Source: Papilionanthe hookeriana x Papilionanthe teres (taxonomy: Eukaryota > Streptophyta > Magnoliopsida > Asparagales > Orchidaceae). From it: DNA of 64,000 nucleotides. This document shows, piece by piece, positions 1 to 13,784 of this stretch. Position numbers and translations under genes: made by a program. Within the stretch, counting starts at the first letter, position 1. The number at the start of each line of letters is the position of its first letter. The notes under the pieces were generated by a model that made no database searches, had not been told where the DNA came from, and saw only the letters and a program-made list of their open reading frames with translations. The stretch is taken from NCBI GenBank assembly GCA_022702705.1, contig CM040427.1, forward strand, positions 70,096,783 to 70,160,782, written 5' to 3'.

Positions 1-1070
1 TATGACAATATGAAAACTTTGGAGCATTACACAAAATTTAAAATTTTTTGTGAACTCGAAAATTATTTTGCCATTAAAAACAGCCCTAAAACATCTTTGG
101 CATTTTAAGCGATCATACAATTTTCTAAAATATCTAGAAGTTTATTTTACAACCACAAGAGAAGTTGTGAGCATAGCCAAGCTAAGATTGATTGAGCTTA
201 TAAAGCACATGGGTCATAAATGTGCTCAAATGACATGTATACATGCTTAAGCTCTACAATATGGGACATTATATAGATGCCCAAGCTTTTGCACTTCTTT
301 AAATTTGGTATGGATACAATGCAACTAGACTATATTCACCTATGCTTGGGTTTTAAATTTTAATTAATTCTATGTAAGCTAATGCAAGACGCGCGCACAG
401 ACACAAGCTCAGTTTATTGGTCTGAATTTTGTGATATACAATGATGAGGGTGTATATATCATAGCATCGAAAAAGGCACAAGTGTTATATTTGTTTAATC
501 TTCATGCTATTTATACCTTCTTTGACCAAAAAGAGTTGAGGGTAGTCGTGCTTTACCATCCTTTTCGCCAAGTCAGAAAATAACATCCATTCTTATTCTC
601 CAACGGAGCCTTTGATGATAATAAGGAGTCCTTGCGTGAGTCAAAGTTTGTGTATTTTAGCTTTTAACATTTGACATATGCTTCAAGTAAATACTTCTTC
701 CAACTCCTCATAAATGGAGAATTTCTCCAAGTTATGATGTCCATGACAAAATTTGACAGCACTTCCACATGGAACCTTAAAACTTTCATGTAACCGTTAA
801 AAAGGAGCGTTGGAGGAGATGGGAACCTTACTTGTGATGTTGTAAAAGGTATTAAAAAGAAAAGGCTCAATGGAGCTCATTCTTGAAACATGTTAGTTAT
901 ACCATAAAAAAGGTAGCTTGTTGTGGTAAAATATTTGTAGAGTTGCATTACCTGCATGCTTGTTATCCTGCATAAAACTAGAAGGTATAAACAAGAGGTG
1001 GAGATCCCAATCCCACTAGTAAACGAGAATAAAGGTCCGTTTGGCGCTGGTTTTTTGGAGATCCCAAGAT

Positions 1071-1545
1071 TAGGGCTGTCAAAGCGGCTCGTTGTTCTCG
1101 AACAACTCGTGTTCGGCTCGTTAAGAAGCTCGTGTGTGGCTCGTTCGCTAAGTTAACAAGCCTTAACGAGCCGAACACGAACAAAGATTTGTTCGTTCGT
1201 GTTCGACTCGTTTTGGCTCGAAATACTATTCATCAACTATATACATATTGATGAGAAGTATTTTTAAAAAATTTAAAAGATTTATAATAAATTAAAATTA
1301 TTAATTAAGTAAATATAATAAAAATTATTAAAGTAGACTCAAATGATGTTTTAATATAAACAATAATTCTTAATCTTGCCCCAACCCTTAATAGCTTACG
1401 GTTACGTGATTAGGGTTGTCAAAACGGCTATTTGTTCGCGAACAGCTCGTGATCGGCTCGCTAAGCAAACGAGTCGAACACGAACACACTTTTTTGGCTC
1501 GAAATATAAACGAGCCGAATACAAGCTAAGCCTGGGCTCCTTCGT
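1071..1545. mobile_element. Two MITE fragments of an agggctgtcaaacgag family, nested in the PIF element
   Basis: Two same-orientation ends, at about 1071 and 1408, each begin tagggytgtcaaa and are followed by many short inverted motifs of ggctcg / cgagcc and ttcgtgttcg / cgaacacgaa. A fuller copy with both ends is at 55115-55597. They split the PIF element's left end from the part that resumes near 1554. The terminal form and length suggest a hAT-like non-autonomous family, but no clear 8-bp target duplication is visible. Confidence 0.5.
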
Positions 1546-2289
1546 GTTTGGCGCGTTTACACCGCTACCCAAGATGTCGTTGGTAGTTGCGGTGAGGTAG
1601 TTTTTTTGGAAATGCCATATGAAACACGATTGCAGGTTAGATCACGCGGCCCGCGATTCTTTTACAACCCTACTCTATGGCTTGTCTTATCCCACTCTTC
1701 ACTCTCTCGAGCCTCTCTCCCCTCTCTCACGATTTTTGTCCCTAAAGCTAACACTACCTCTCTCGATCCTCTTTGATATGTGGCTCTGATGGCTAGGTTT
1801 TGGTTCTATTTGGTTCGGTTGGTTACAGTGATTATTGCGGTGAGCTTGCCTTTCTTTTCCTCTCCCTCTCCCTCTCCCCTTTGTTTTTCGGCTCAGTTTG
1901 GATCATTGGCTCTCCATCTCCCCCACAGTATTTTATACCATTTTCTATATGAACATTTGGATTATGTAATAGAAATTTTAGTTCTTTGTGCTCTATTTAG
2001 TTAATGGTTTGGGTTCTATGTGCTCTAATTGATCAATGGTTTTCAGGTTGTTGTGCGGATGTTGGATTTGTGATTTTATTGGTTTCTCTATGATCTACTC
2101 AGTTGATGGTTTTTGTTCTACGTGTTATATCTGGTTGATAGATTTGGGTTCTCTATGATCTATTCAGTTGATGAATTTGGGTGGAGGTGTTGTGATGTTG
2201 GAATTTACACTTTTAATGGGCTCTCTGTGTTATATTCGATTCGAGTGCCTGGCTTCTCTATGCTCTTTTTATTTGATGGTTGTACTATG

Positions 2290-2700
2290 ATGTTGGTTGT
2301 TGCGCAAATTTAGTGGTGGTGGTGATTGCATGTGGAAATTAATTAAAATACAAATGAATTTTGTGGTTGTGCTATAATGCTCTGGTTGGTAGTGGTTTCC
2401 CAAAATTATGGATTTTGTGGTGTGGAGGGGATGGTGTGGAGGGGATGGTGTGCAGTGTGAAGGTGGTGTGCAGGCAGTTATGTGGTATGGAGTTGGTGTG
2501 TGGTGCGGAGGTGGTGGCGTGTGGTGTGCTGGCGGTGGGGTGGTGTGTGGATGTGGTGGTATGTGGTGTGGTGGTGATGGTGTGTGGATGTGGTGGTGTG
2601 TGGTGTGGAGGTGGTGTGTGGATTGGTGTGTGGAGGTGGTGTTGTGTTGTGTGTGATGTGTGATGTGTGGTGTGGAGGTGGTAGTGTGTGGTGTGTGACA
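2290..2700. repeat. GT/GGT-rich degenerate minisatellite in the PIF element
   Basis: Dense variations of gtggtgtgtggaggtg cover this stretch. Open frames across it (His/Thr/Pro-rich on the minus strand, Val/Cys/Gly-rich on the plus strand) follow from the repeat composition and are not genes. The same repeat is longer in the partner element (38930-39380). Confidence 0.75.
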
Positions 2701-3850
2701 CAACCTGTATACATCGATCTTTTGGAGGAACCAAACATGAATTGTGAACTTCTTGGCTTCTATAGGATGACTTCCATATAGGTATTAGCAATAATCCTTA
2801 ACCTTTCACATTTTATCACAGAATGAATCTATGCGAGGAGTCATGAAACAATTTCAGCACTCATCAAAAATAATTAGTAGATATTTTTTATTTGGGTTAA
2901 CTACAGTAATGAGTTTCTCATCATAAATTATTAAACCTGACGACTCAACATTCTAGCGGACCCCTCTTAGAGATTTTACATGACCCATGGTATATATCAT
3001 ATTTTAAGGTAATTTTATTTATTCTTTTTTCTCCAGAATTCAAATAAACACAGCAAATTTGATTACATGTTAAACTCTTTAAAATTGTGTTGAAGTGATT
3101 GATGAAATACGCATGGATGCACATGTTTTGAATTATAAAAAGATCGCATTTATCAGACAATGTGAATCCCCAACACAAAATGTCATGGCTATATGTGACT
3201 GTAATATGTGCCTCACTTTTTGTGATAGCTCATTGGGAAGGCAGTGTACATAACAGTCGTATATTCAAATTTGTCACAAGAACTCAGAAATACAACTTTC
3301 TTCACCCACCACCTGGTTTGCTTGGGTCTAACTTATGAAATATTGTTTTTAACTAATTAATTGTTTTTCTTCCAGATAATTATTATTTGGTCGGTGCTAG
3401 ATACCCCTTACAAAGAGGATTTCTAAAACCATATTTGAATACCAAATATTACTTTCCTGATTTTGAAAGAGCCACCAATGTCGCTCGAGGTAAGAAAGAA
3501 ATGTTTAACAAGAGATGCGGTGTCATTGAAAGAACTTTTTGAGTGTGGAAGAAAAAATAAGTCATACTGTGGCATATACCGACATTTATTTCCCAAACAA
3601 GTGCAGATTGTGGTGGCCAAAATAACTCTCCATAACTATATTCGACGACATCCTTTGTGCAATAGCATCGACTTCAACTAGGCTGATGAATACCATTCAC
3701 ACGTCCCTACTAAAGTATATGAATATCATCTCAGACAATCTTTATCACAGACAAATGATGAATTACCTAAGACTTATGCCCATGATGGGAAAGGTGAAGG
3801 GGAGATGATATACTTGACAGAGTGGATTATAGATGTCATCGTTGGATGTT
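2700..3850 (+). pseudogene. PIF/Harbinger transposase remnant (DDE_4 family)
   Basis: Discontinuous frames match the order of a HARBI1/PIF transposase: an N-terminal stretch beginning YIDLLEE, a central stretch around 3090-3170 corresponding to the V-D-G/DA region, then YPLQRGFLKP at about 3405-3430, and the C-terminal signature (ERTF.VWKKK, followed by VVAKITLHNYIRRHP at about 3610-3655). Numerous stops and frameshifts make it nonfunctional. The parallel copy at 40610-41875 carries many of the same lesions, so most decay preceded the segmental duplication. Confidence 0.7.
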
Positions 3851-4200
3851 GAATTGACCGATTGTATTTTTTTTTTTTTTTTTGCTACATTATTTGCAAT
3901 GTGTTTTGAAAATTTTTATTTTTTGTGGCATCGATGTTCTTATTGTTGTACAAGGGATTACAGACTTCAACAGGGATGATGAAGACTTTTCACATGTCCC
4001 TACTGAAGCATATGAATATCAACAGGCAAAAGATGAATTATCTGAGACTTGAACCCAGGATGGGGAAGGTGCAGAGAAGATGATAGAGTAGAGAGAGTGT
4101 ATTACAGATGCCATTGATGGTTATTGAATGGACTGATTTTTTTTTTTTTTTTTTGCTACTTATTTGCAATGTGTTGTGAAAATTTTTATTGTTTATTGTA
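3680..4200 (+). repeat. Tandem duplication of the transposase 3' end (about 270-bp unit)
   Basis: The stretch with YHSHV / EAYEY-like coding, a poly-T run and tatttgcaatgtgtt occurs at 3680-3935 and again at 3962-4200. The right-hand element has the same double structure at 41770-42280, so the tandem duplication is older than the segmental duplication. Confidence 0.6.
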
Positions 4201-5145
4201 TTGATGTTTTATCCAGTCATCTATATTTTAAATCTCAATTTTATTTCTTTCTCTTTTGTAGTATTCTTCCCCGCATGGATGACCAATGTGGCAACCGTCG
4301 ATATAATATTGAATATAAATTTTTATTGCATGTTTTATTTTGGGTTTTAGAGGTCTATTATGAGACATTTGACCTTAAGGGTTATTGTGGATGATCTTTA
4401 TATCGCAATCGGTTCTTGTCACATGTGAAATCCCAATTAAGGTAATCCAGTTCATCTTTTTTTCGGCGTTATGGCTTTTAAGGTTCTTTTGGATGGTTTT
4501 TTTTTGTGATATGCATACGTGACACTTACGAGCTAGGCATTACGTGATTTAAAGGCAACCAAGAACTATTTTTTATAATGTCTGTTGTCTTCTTGTAGTG
4601 ACAGATTTGACGGTTCATACTATATTCTCTTCAACCTCACATTTTAATAAAACTTGCATTGATTACTTCTTGTTTATTTTGTTAATGTTGCATCTAAGAA
4701 TTTGTGATTTGTTGTTTTAAACCTTTAGAATAGATGAGTTTGAGGATATTCGGTACCTCCAGAATATTGTAGAGCTAATGTGGACTACAATGTTCATTGT
4801 TTACTTCGCGACAACCATATAACTCCGGGAGACAATTTTATATCAATTAAATTCTAAAAACAATTTTATCATATTATTAATTATTATTCGAATAGTCATT
4901 CTTTTTAATTTTGATTGTCGTGTTATTGTTTTATAAGGTGTTTGTTTTTATTTTGTAACATTAAAACTGAATATTTGCTTTCAAGTATGAAATGTGCAAG
5001 TAAATAACACTATAGCATAGAGGCAGAAATGTCATTTCTTCAGAAACAGCTCCAACACAACTGTTTTAAAACTGCAAAAAAGAAATATACATCCAGCTTC
5101 TGCCCAGCAGCTTTTTGATAAGCTGCAACTGCCCTAAAAAGATCC

Positions 5146-6729
5146 TAAATAGAAGATCTCCTCCCCACTTCTTTGTTTTTTTTTCTTGAGGAAAATCTCT
5201 TGTACAACAATCATGGCTCATTGCTTCCTATTTTTCTTTACATAATTTTCTTTTCTACTTGTTTATAAGAGAAAAGGGCATATACTTTTTATTAGTCTCA
5301 AATTTTTATTTTCTTCATGCTTCAAACATATAGCCATCTCTTATATCATTAGAAACTTCAAAGCATTATTAATAAACACGTTTTATTCGAGAGATAACAA
5401 ATCATTTCTTACAATATTTACTTATGTGGTTTTATAAGATCAACATAAATTTATCAAGATTATTTTCTCTTTACTATTTCTCTATTAATTACACCAATAC
5501 ATCAATATACCCAAATCACATTCATAAATCTCCTTGAAATAAAATTCAACGATTATGCAAAACAAAAAAAAAAAAAAAAAAAAAAAAAAGCTTCAAGCCT
5601 TTGTTTCATTACCCTCTAACATACATAAATCAATAATTTCATTACATGAGTCACCAATCAAGCTATTATATTATTGCAACCATATTAAACAAATCTTGTA
5701 ATCCTAAATACTAGCATCAAAATGCTTTCATCAAGTCATATGGAATTTTCTTGTCATTTAAGATTTCCTTATTTGTTAAGAAGGCTACTCCTAACAAATC
5801 TCTCAAGCCAACATACTATAAATTCTATACCATTCAATCATAAGCATGGAATTGGGAAGCTCATCACAAAGCTTACAAAAAACAAAATATATTCTGAATA
5901 TGAAACTGCATTCTTTTTGCAAATTGGCCATCTGAATTCTAATTCGTATTCTAATCCATATTTTGCCATTTCTAAACAATTACAAAATCAGGAATTTATA
6001 CACTTTCTATTAAAGATTTTACATTCTTAAAAACCAATGAGATCTTTTTATTGCCTTAGTAAGAATGAAATAACAAGTAACAATGGATTTGATGGCTCAA
6101 ATGCTACTGAGCTAATAATGGCTGGTTTTGTTTGAGAAAATAATCTAACAAGGACTCCATGGGACAATGAGACCTTAATGCCATGTTATGCTATTTAAAA
6201 AAAAAAAAAGGATTTCCTATGATACATAGACAAGGACCAAAAAATATGGGCACGACAATGGCCACAAAACTATAAGAAAATTACAGGAAGTTGACAAATG
6301 TTGAACAGAATACAAAGATAAGTAGCATCCTTCAAACATCTAAATTAAATATGAAGAAATATATGAGTAAAGAGATCATAATATTTTAACACATTGTAAA
6401 GTGCAAGACTTGAAAAAAAAACATTGATTAGGTATTGAATCAATGCCATTAATACTGTATGTCTCTTAACACCACTCCAATAACTTTTTAAGGTGAGTCC
6501 AAAAGTTGTCCCCATATCATCATATTCTTTTTCTAAATCAATAAATGATACCACATGATGTTTCTGACATTAGTGTCGTGTAAGTTTTTGGCAGTGTCTG
6601 AAACAACACAACCACCATAAAAAATAATGTTGGGGATTCATAACAACATCCTTAGTTTGTTGACAGTTTAAAATTGCAGAAATTGATGAAATCTAGATGA
6701 CAATCATCTTGATGGAAAATATAAAAAAA
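5146..6729. other. AT-rich non-coding sequence (copy of RuvB-like 2 intron)
   Basis: No gene is recognisable. The stretch aligns with 43372-44780. It contains an A-run at 5564-5589. Short open frames here lack any family motif and are disrupted in the partner copy. Confidence 0.6.
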
Positions 6730-6977
6730 GGAGCCTTTACATACAACTCATAATTCTTATGTATGTATATGTTTAACACCTAAACTTCAATATATACATT
6801 CATAGCACTCAAATCTTTAACATCGCATCAAAAATACCACTTTTATTAAGTTCATAAGAGTTAAATGCACTTTTGTATACATAGGTTTAAAACGAGGTGT
6901 TATAAATGTGAATATCAAACTTTAGGAGTTAGATATGTAAATCCATAAGAATTGTGTGGTATGCATGTAAATTTCCC
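6730..6977. mobile_element. MITE, long-TIR family B
   Basis: The left end (ggagcctttacatacaact) and right end (ttgtgtggtatgcatgtaaatttccc) are inverted repeats of each other over about 50 bases. Internal aaacttcaatat and atatcaaactttagg segments pair as well. Flanks show a near-perfect 9-bp A/T duplication (ataaaaaaa and tataaaaat), as expected for Mutator-derived MITEs. Related copies lie at about 17545, 47915, 55018 and 56003. The element is absent from the right duplicate, which has a larger deletion over this site. Confidence 0.6.
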
Positions 6978-7384
6978 TATAAAAATAGAATGTCCATAAC
7001 CAACAAGCATCAGAGCATATAGGAGTTGAGCACTACAATCAATACAGCTAATAATGCCCAACAGCAAACGAACTATAATTGAAAAATTAATAATGTTGCA
7101 ATGTAGATAACATATTTTTCAAAATAACAGTGAACCAAACAACAGATTTCAAATTTGAAAGAGAAAAGCACAAAAGCTAATATTTGACAATTAAGAAATA
7201 AACAAATTAATACCAAACAATTTAATAGGTTGTCTAATTAACTAGATATAAAATGACACAAAAATCATCAAGTTGAGAAGCAGAAATGCCATAGCAAGAT
7301 AAAAGACCACAATTCTCACAGTAGCCATACTTAAATAGCTAATAATGAGAACTTCATTCAAATTCAAGAGTTGGGGAAAGAGAG

Positions 7385-7535
7385 CCCTAACCAACTCTGT
7401 TGTTAATGACATCAATCTTACGAAGATCACCCTCCAGCATTTGATAAACTCAGTGTGTGTGCGGACTGCATCATAATCTCTAATTGCTCAATCTATAGGA
7501 CCAATTTTATGAACTATCCTCCATTCACAGATCTA
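7385..7535 (-). pseudogene. Degenerate fragment of RuvB-like 2 exon 1 (3' end)
   Basis: Read on the minus strand this stretch gives IRDYDAV.THTEFIKC, then a deletion, then KIDVINNR, matching SRDYDAVGPHTKFVRC and EIDVINSR of the intact gene (exon 1 at 47030-47817). A stop codon and a missing block of about 11 residues show it is dead. The splice donor is lost: the intact gene has CAG followed by GTTTGG, here CAG is followed by AGTTGG. Flanking sequence also resembles the sequence beside the true exon, so it arose by DNA-level tandem duplication, not retroposition. Confidence 0.75.
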
Positions 7536-9238
7536 ATTTTTACAACTTCTAGTTGGTCTATCCATTTTTCATTTTTCATCGTTTCACTTTAGTTCTCTAC
7601 ACTTGCTTGTTGATGCATCTTCCCCAATCAACTATATGATCATTGTTTTCTTAAATTCAAAAGATTGTTCAAACTATATGACATCCATCCCAATATTTTT
7701 TTATTGTTGCACCCTACTCAACTTAGATATTAGTGCATCGTTTGTCAAACATCACCAAAATTCATATGGTATAATAGTCTTAACAATTTCTATGTTTACA
7801 ATAAGCTTTAATTCAATTATTATAAAATATGCTTGAAGCGCTTTCGAACTAACTTTAGATTTTGAATTTATCTTCACGTCATTGCTTTTGTATTATAGTA
7901 AATTCAAGGTGCTTGAACCTAGTGAATAAATCTCTAATTAGATCATCTGGCAATAATGGTTAGAAATTATTGCTTTCATATCTCTAAATTCACATTATCA
8001 ATCAAAATTTAGCATACTACTTATCATTTACAACCTTCCTCAATCATTGCAACTTCTTAATTACCCCCATAAGATGACTCATACATCAAAACTATAGTAT
8101 TTACAAATAGCATAAATGACAATATCTAACTTTCTCAATGATGCCCAACACATAAACTCATAACATTTGTGATCATCTGCCTTATTAAAATCAATAATTT
8201 TTTTTACAACATTTCATCACTGTTTGAAGCTATTCATTAACTACATCGACAACAAAATCACCATCATAACAAATCTTCTTGACAAATTATGTAGTATCGG
8301 CATTCTTAATACAATCATAAAAGCATCTTCTATTCCTAAATAGTAGTACCAAAATGTTTTCATCTAGTCATGGCATACTCATAGCCTTTGAAATTTCCTA
8401 ATTTCTTAGGGGTTCAAAATTTAGCAAACTATCAAAAGTAGGCTAGTGTGGAAGAATAGAAGGGTAAAATCTAAAACATTCAATCCAAATTAAGGATATG
8501 AAAAGCTCATCACATGACTTACAAAGTAATATATTTTCAGCAAAGCATCACATAAAACATCATATATTTTCCTATTAAGCATATATGTTATCAAAGTTAT
8601 AGATTCATCAAAAGTAATTGTTTTACTTTAATGACAATGAAACTCCAATTGAGTCAATGATTTTTTACTTGAGAAAAGAATCCAAATAGGACTTTTTGAA
8701 TTGTTTAGAACTTAATTTCATGGTAATCTAAATAATTCTGCCTGTTTAGTCTGCTAGTAAAATTGCTGCAAACAAATTTTCAGTTTAATACAAGATGGCA
8801 GATATTTGGATAGCAAGCATAGTAATAGTTATAATATTTGACTAAAAAAAATTGGAGTTCAAAACAAATGATGTTTAGGTTAGACAATTTAAAACGTTTT
8901 GCAGTTAAAAACACTAAACTAATCGATCAAGAAAAGATAAATTGGACTGAGATTTTGCGATCAATAGAACATTAATTTTCAAACAAGAGTGAATCGAACA
9001 AGCACTAAGATTGTAAAAATGAAAAAAAGCAAAAACTTGTACTTGCCAATTCAAATAAAAAAAATTGTTGCTTTAAAGATTAAACAATACTATAGGTTAT
9101 TTATGTAATTGACAGAACAATGGCATGATAGCCAAAAACCTAATTTCTTTTTCCTAATTATCCGTAATTAAATCAACTCAAATATAAAGCTTCTCCATAA
9201 AGAAACAAGAGGTCTATAGGAAAGCACGAGCCAAACCT
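7536..9238. other. AT-rich non-coding sequence, end of the left duplicate
   Basis: No gene is recognisable. It aligns with 45226-47031. The homology stops at 9238, within one or two bases of the position equivalent to the exon 1 / intron junction of RuvB-like 2. No exon 1 sequence follows. Confidence 0.6.
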
Positions 9239-11574
<2,336 letters not shown>

Positions 11575-11735
11575 TCTTGAATATGGTATGATGACGTACT
11601 CTGAATACGATGCAGTGACACACCATAAATAGGGAGTAACAAACCACCCTAATACGGTGTAACAGAGTACTCTGGATAAGGTGTAATGGCCTATCCCAAA
11701 TACGGGATAATGAATAATATTGTATCGAAGATCTG
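11575..11735. repeat. Degenerate tandem repeat, period about 25 bp
   Basis: Successive units carry the shared core atacggtgtaacrgagtac in diverged form (tatggtatgatgacgtac, tacgatgcagtgacacac, tacggtgtaacagagtac, aaggtgtaatggcctat, tacgggataatgaa). Confidence 0.5.
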
Positions 11736-11824
11736 AAGATAACTCCCAGTAAAAATAGATTATAACCTTTGTGCTTATAATACAATAGCTTCTTCGAACT
11801 CTTGAAGTCTCCTTCTTATGCCAT

Positions 11825-12560
11825 ATATTGATAAGTGATGTCTCTAATGTATTAGTAAACCTGGGAAAAGGGATGAAGCCACCAATTAGTATAGCCCCAA
11901 CTACGGCCTTTTCTAACCAACTGATGTTATTTCAGCTTCTCACTACGACCACTATGGCCAACTTCATCTTTACAACACTCAACTACAGTCTTTCTGGCAA
12001 CACTCTTGCAATGTTTTATATGATCTATGTGGTCAGTTATTACTGCAGCTACATAATGTGACATACATGCCTAACTCCTGTCATTATAGCCTCCCTACAA
12101 CGATGTTTGTGGCCAACCACTTCAATGACTTCTATGACAGTTTGATGCTATTACAACAACAATCTACAATATTTGTGGAGGATTACTATCGTCATAGTAA
12201 TCAAATATGACCTTTGCAATCTCCTATCTATCACTATTATTGCCAATAAATACATTTGTTGTAGCACAATTACAACAACTATCATTGAACTATTGTTGTG
12301 TTTGTATGATTATCAACTTTATAATCTCATCTTCTCTAATTCAAGGAAAGTGTTCAACCTATGGACTTACAGTCACATAATGGATTATTTTGACTTGGTT
12401 AGGCTACATAGTTTTTTTTTTCCTGTTTAAGTTTTTCCATATAAAAAGTCGTGGTGTTTCTGCTACATTTTTATTATTTATGTGTGTGTGTGTGTTGGAC
12501 TTTGTGCACACTAAGACATTAAACTATAACTTTATCAAATTGTATAATGTTGTTTATATG
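11825..12560. mobile_element. Decayed Copia-like LTR fragment, third copy of the family at 50.6-53.1 kb
   Basis: The first part has short repeated motifs of the form ccaacta / ctacggcc like the tandem-repeat body of the LTRs at 50591-53090. The final part (tttggtttttccatataaaaag style run, then tgtgtgtgttggactttgtg and actaagacattaa at 12480-12522) closely parallels 51560-51613 and 52995-53070. No coding region is attached. Confidence 0.45.
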
Positions 12561-13560
12561 CTAATAGTGTTCACTCCAAAAAAAGAAAAGATACATAATG
12601 GAAAATTTTACATCAAGTTTTATTAAAAGAAAATAAATATACTAAATTTAAAATAAATAAATAAATGTTGATTAATTTTATATTTTGTATGCATGTACTT
12701 TATTTAGCAACATAAAAAATTAGTTGTTATAAGAAAAAAATGGAAAATCAACAAATTTCATATATAAATCCGTTGTTTGAGTCGGTTCATCGGGCTCAAC
12801 CTTTTCCTTTATCACATAACTCTTTCTGCCCCAAACTCATCCCTATGCAATGTTCTTAACTTCAAACCAACCCTAAGTGGATGTTTCGTTGCAACTAAGA
12901 TGTATAAAATCATGTAAATCCATATTTATCAATAATAAGGTGGTTGAATTCTGAAAATAGTTTGGTATGTTTGTAAGTAAATTCTAGCAAACCTTGAGAA
13001 CCTGTATGGCAGTTTTTAGTAGGATTTACGTGGTTAAGGATACCTTTTGGGGTAGCTTGTGCGTTTCAGGATAAACAGTTTATCCTGAAACGTAGCCTGC
13101 GGATTGACCGAAGGGTGCGACCCACGACCTGCGTTTATGTTGGGGGCATGGTGACCGGTAGAATTGGGAAGTGGAGGCAGCCAGCAAATGCGACGACGAC
13201 GACGACGACCAGGGCGACCACAACATTGACTTCCAAAGTTCGATGCATATTTAATATAATTTTATTTAAATTAATCAATTGTTAAATATTGTTTGAACTA
13301 ATTAATTATTATTATTAATTTAAATAAATTAATTCTATTAAATAATAAATTAACATTTATTAATTAATGATTAATTTATTACTTATTGAACTAATTAAAA
13401 ACTATTAAAATTCTCTTAAAATAATATATAGTTTGTTTTTATTAATTAATAAAAAAAATTTACATTTAAATTTATTTATTTCTTTATAATTAATTTGACA
13501 AAATGTTAATTAGTTGTTAGTTATTAATAAACAAATTAAATTTAAAACAAAAAATTAAAG
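12561..13560. other. AT-rich upstream region of the helicase gene
   Basis: Contains no gene. It has a near-perfect hairpin at 13062-13092, a (GAC)n run near 13190-13210 and a very AT-rich block from 13245 to 13560. Confidence 0.5.
13062..13092. repeat. Perfect inverted repeat with 15-bp arms and a 1-base centre
   Basis: The arms are CGTTTCAGGATAAAC and GTTTATCCTGAAACG around a single A. It lies about 700 bp upstream of the helicase start codon. It could be the core of a small foldback element or an extruding hairpin; no function can be assigned. Confidence 0.8.
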
Positions 13561-13784
13561 CACCATCTTCTCCTTCCCCGTCCTCGCCTACACCCGCCCC
13601 CCGTCTACCCGTTTAACCTTCAGCGAAAATCTTCGCGTCCGACCGCCAAAACGATACAAGGCGTGGTTAGAAGTGCAACGACGGGATCGCAACGTACAAA
13701 GACCACCGGAACTTCCATCTTTCTTCTCCATCCGGTCGGCTCTCACTAGAGGAACGTAACCCTAGTTTTACCCACCCCGCGAAT
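13561..13784 (+). promoter_or_regulatory. Probable promoter-proximal region and 5' leader of the helicase gene
   Basis: Composition shifts sharply from AT-rich to GC-rich at about 13560 and stays so into the coding region. No clear TATA box is seen close to the start codon. The transcription start cannot be placed from sequence alone. Confidence 0.4.

Larger units (their letters stand above)
1034..5145 (+). mobile_element. Decayed PIF/Harbinger DNA transposon, internally deleted copy
   Basis: The left end begins GGTCCGTTTGGC and the right end reads as a degenerate inverted version (gccctaaaaagatcc). TAA lies directly after the right end (5146-5148) and TAA lies one base before the left end, fitting the 3-bp TWA target duplication of PIF/Harbinger elements. 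The interior has a CT-rich leader, a GT-rich minisatellite and a broken DDE_4-type transposase. Compared with its partner at 38118-43371 it lacks the Myb/SANT-like ORF1 region, and it has two small inverted-repeat fragments nested near 1071-1545. Confidence 0.7.
1..9238. repeat. Left copy of a large segmental duplication (RuvB-like 2 intron sequence)
   Basis: The segment aligns by eye, in the same orientation and almost end to end, with 36122-47031. The opening bases match the stretch from 36122, and the last shared bases (gaaagcacgagccaaacct) match the + strand sequence just before exon 1 of the RuvB-like 2 gene at 47012-47031. The copies differ by many substitutions and by large indels: the left lacks a 940-bp insertion and about 1.4 kb of its PIF element, while the right lacks about 640 bp around 6455-7095. 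The homology probably continues left of the window. Positions 1-1033 hold no recognisable gene. Confidence 0.85.

Noticed and set aside
2269..2791. Long His/Thr/Pro-rich and Val/Gly/Cys-rich open frames
   Set aside because: They follow directly from the GT-rich minisatellite; several frames are open at once on both strands and none has a domain.
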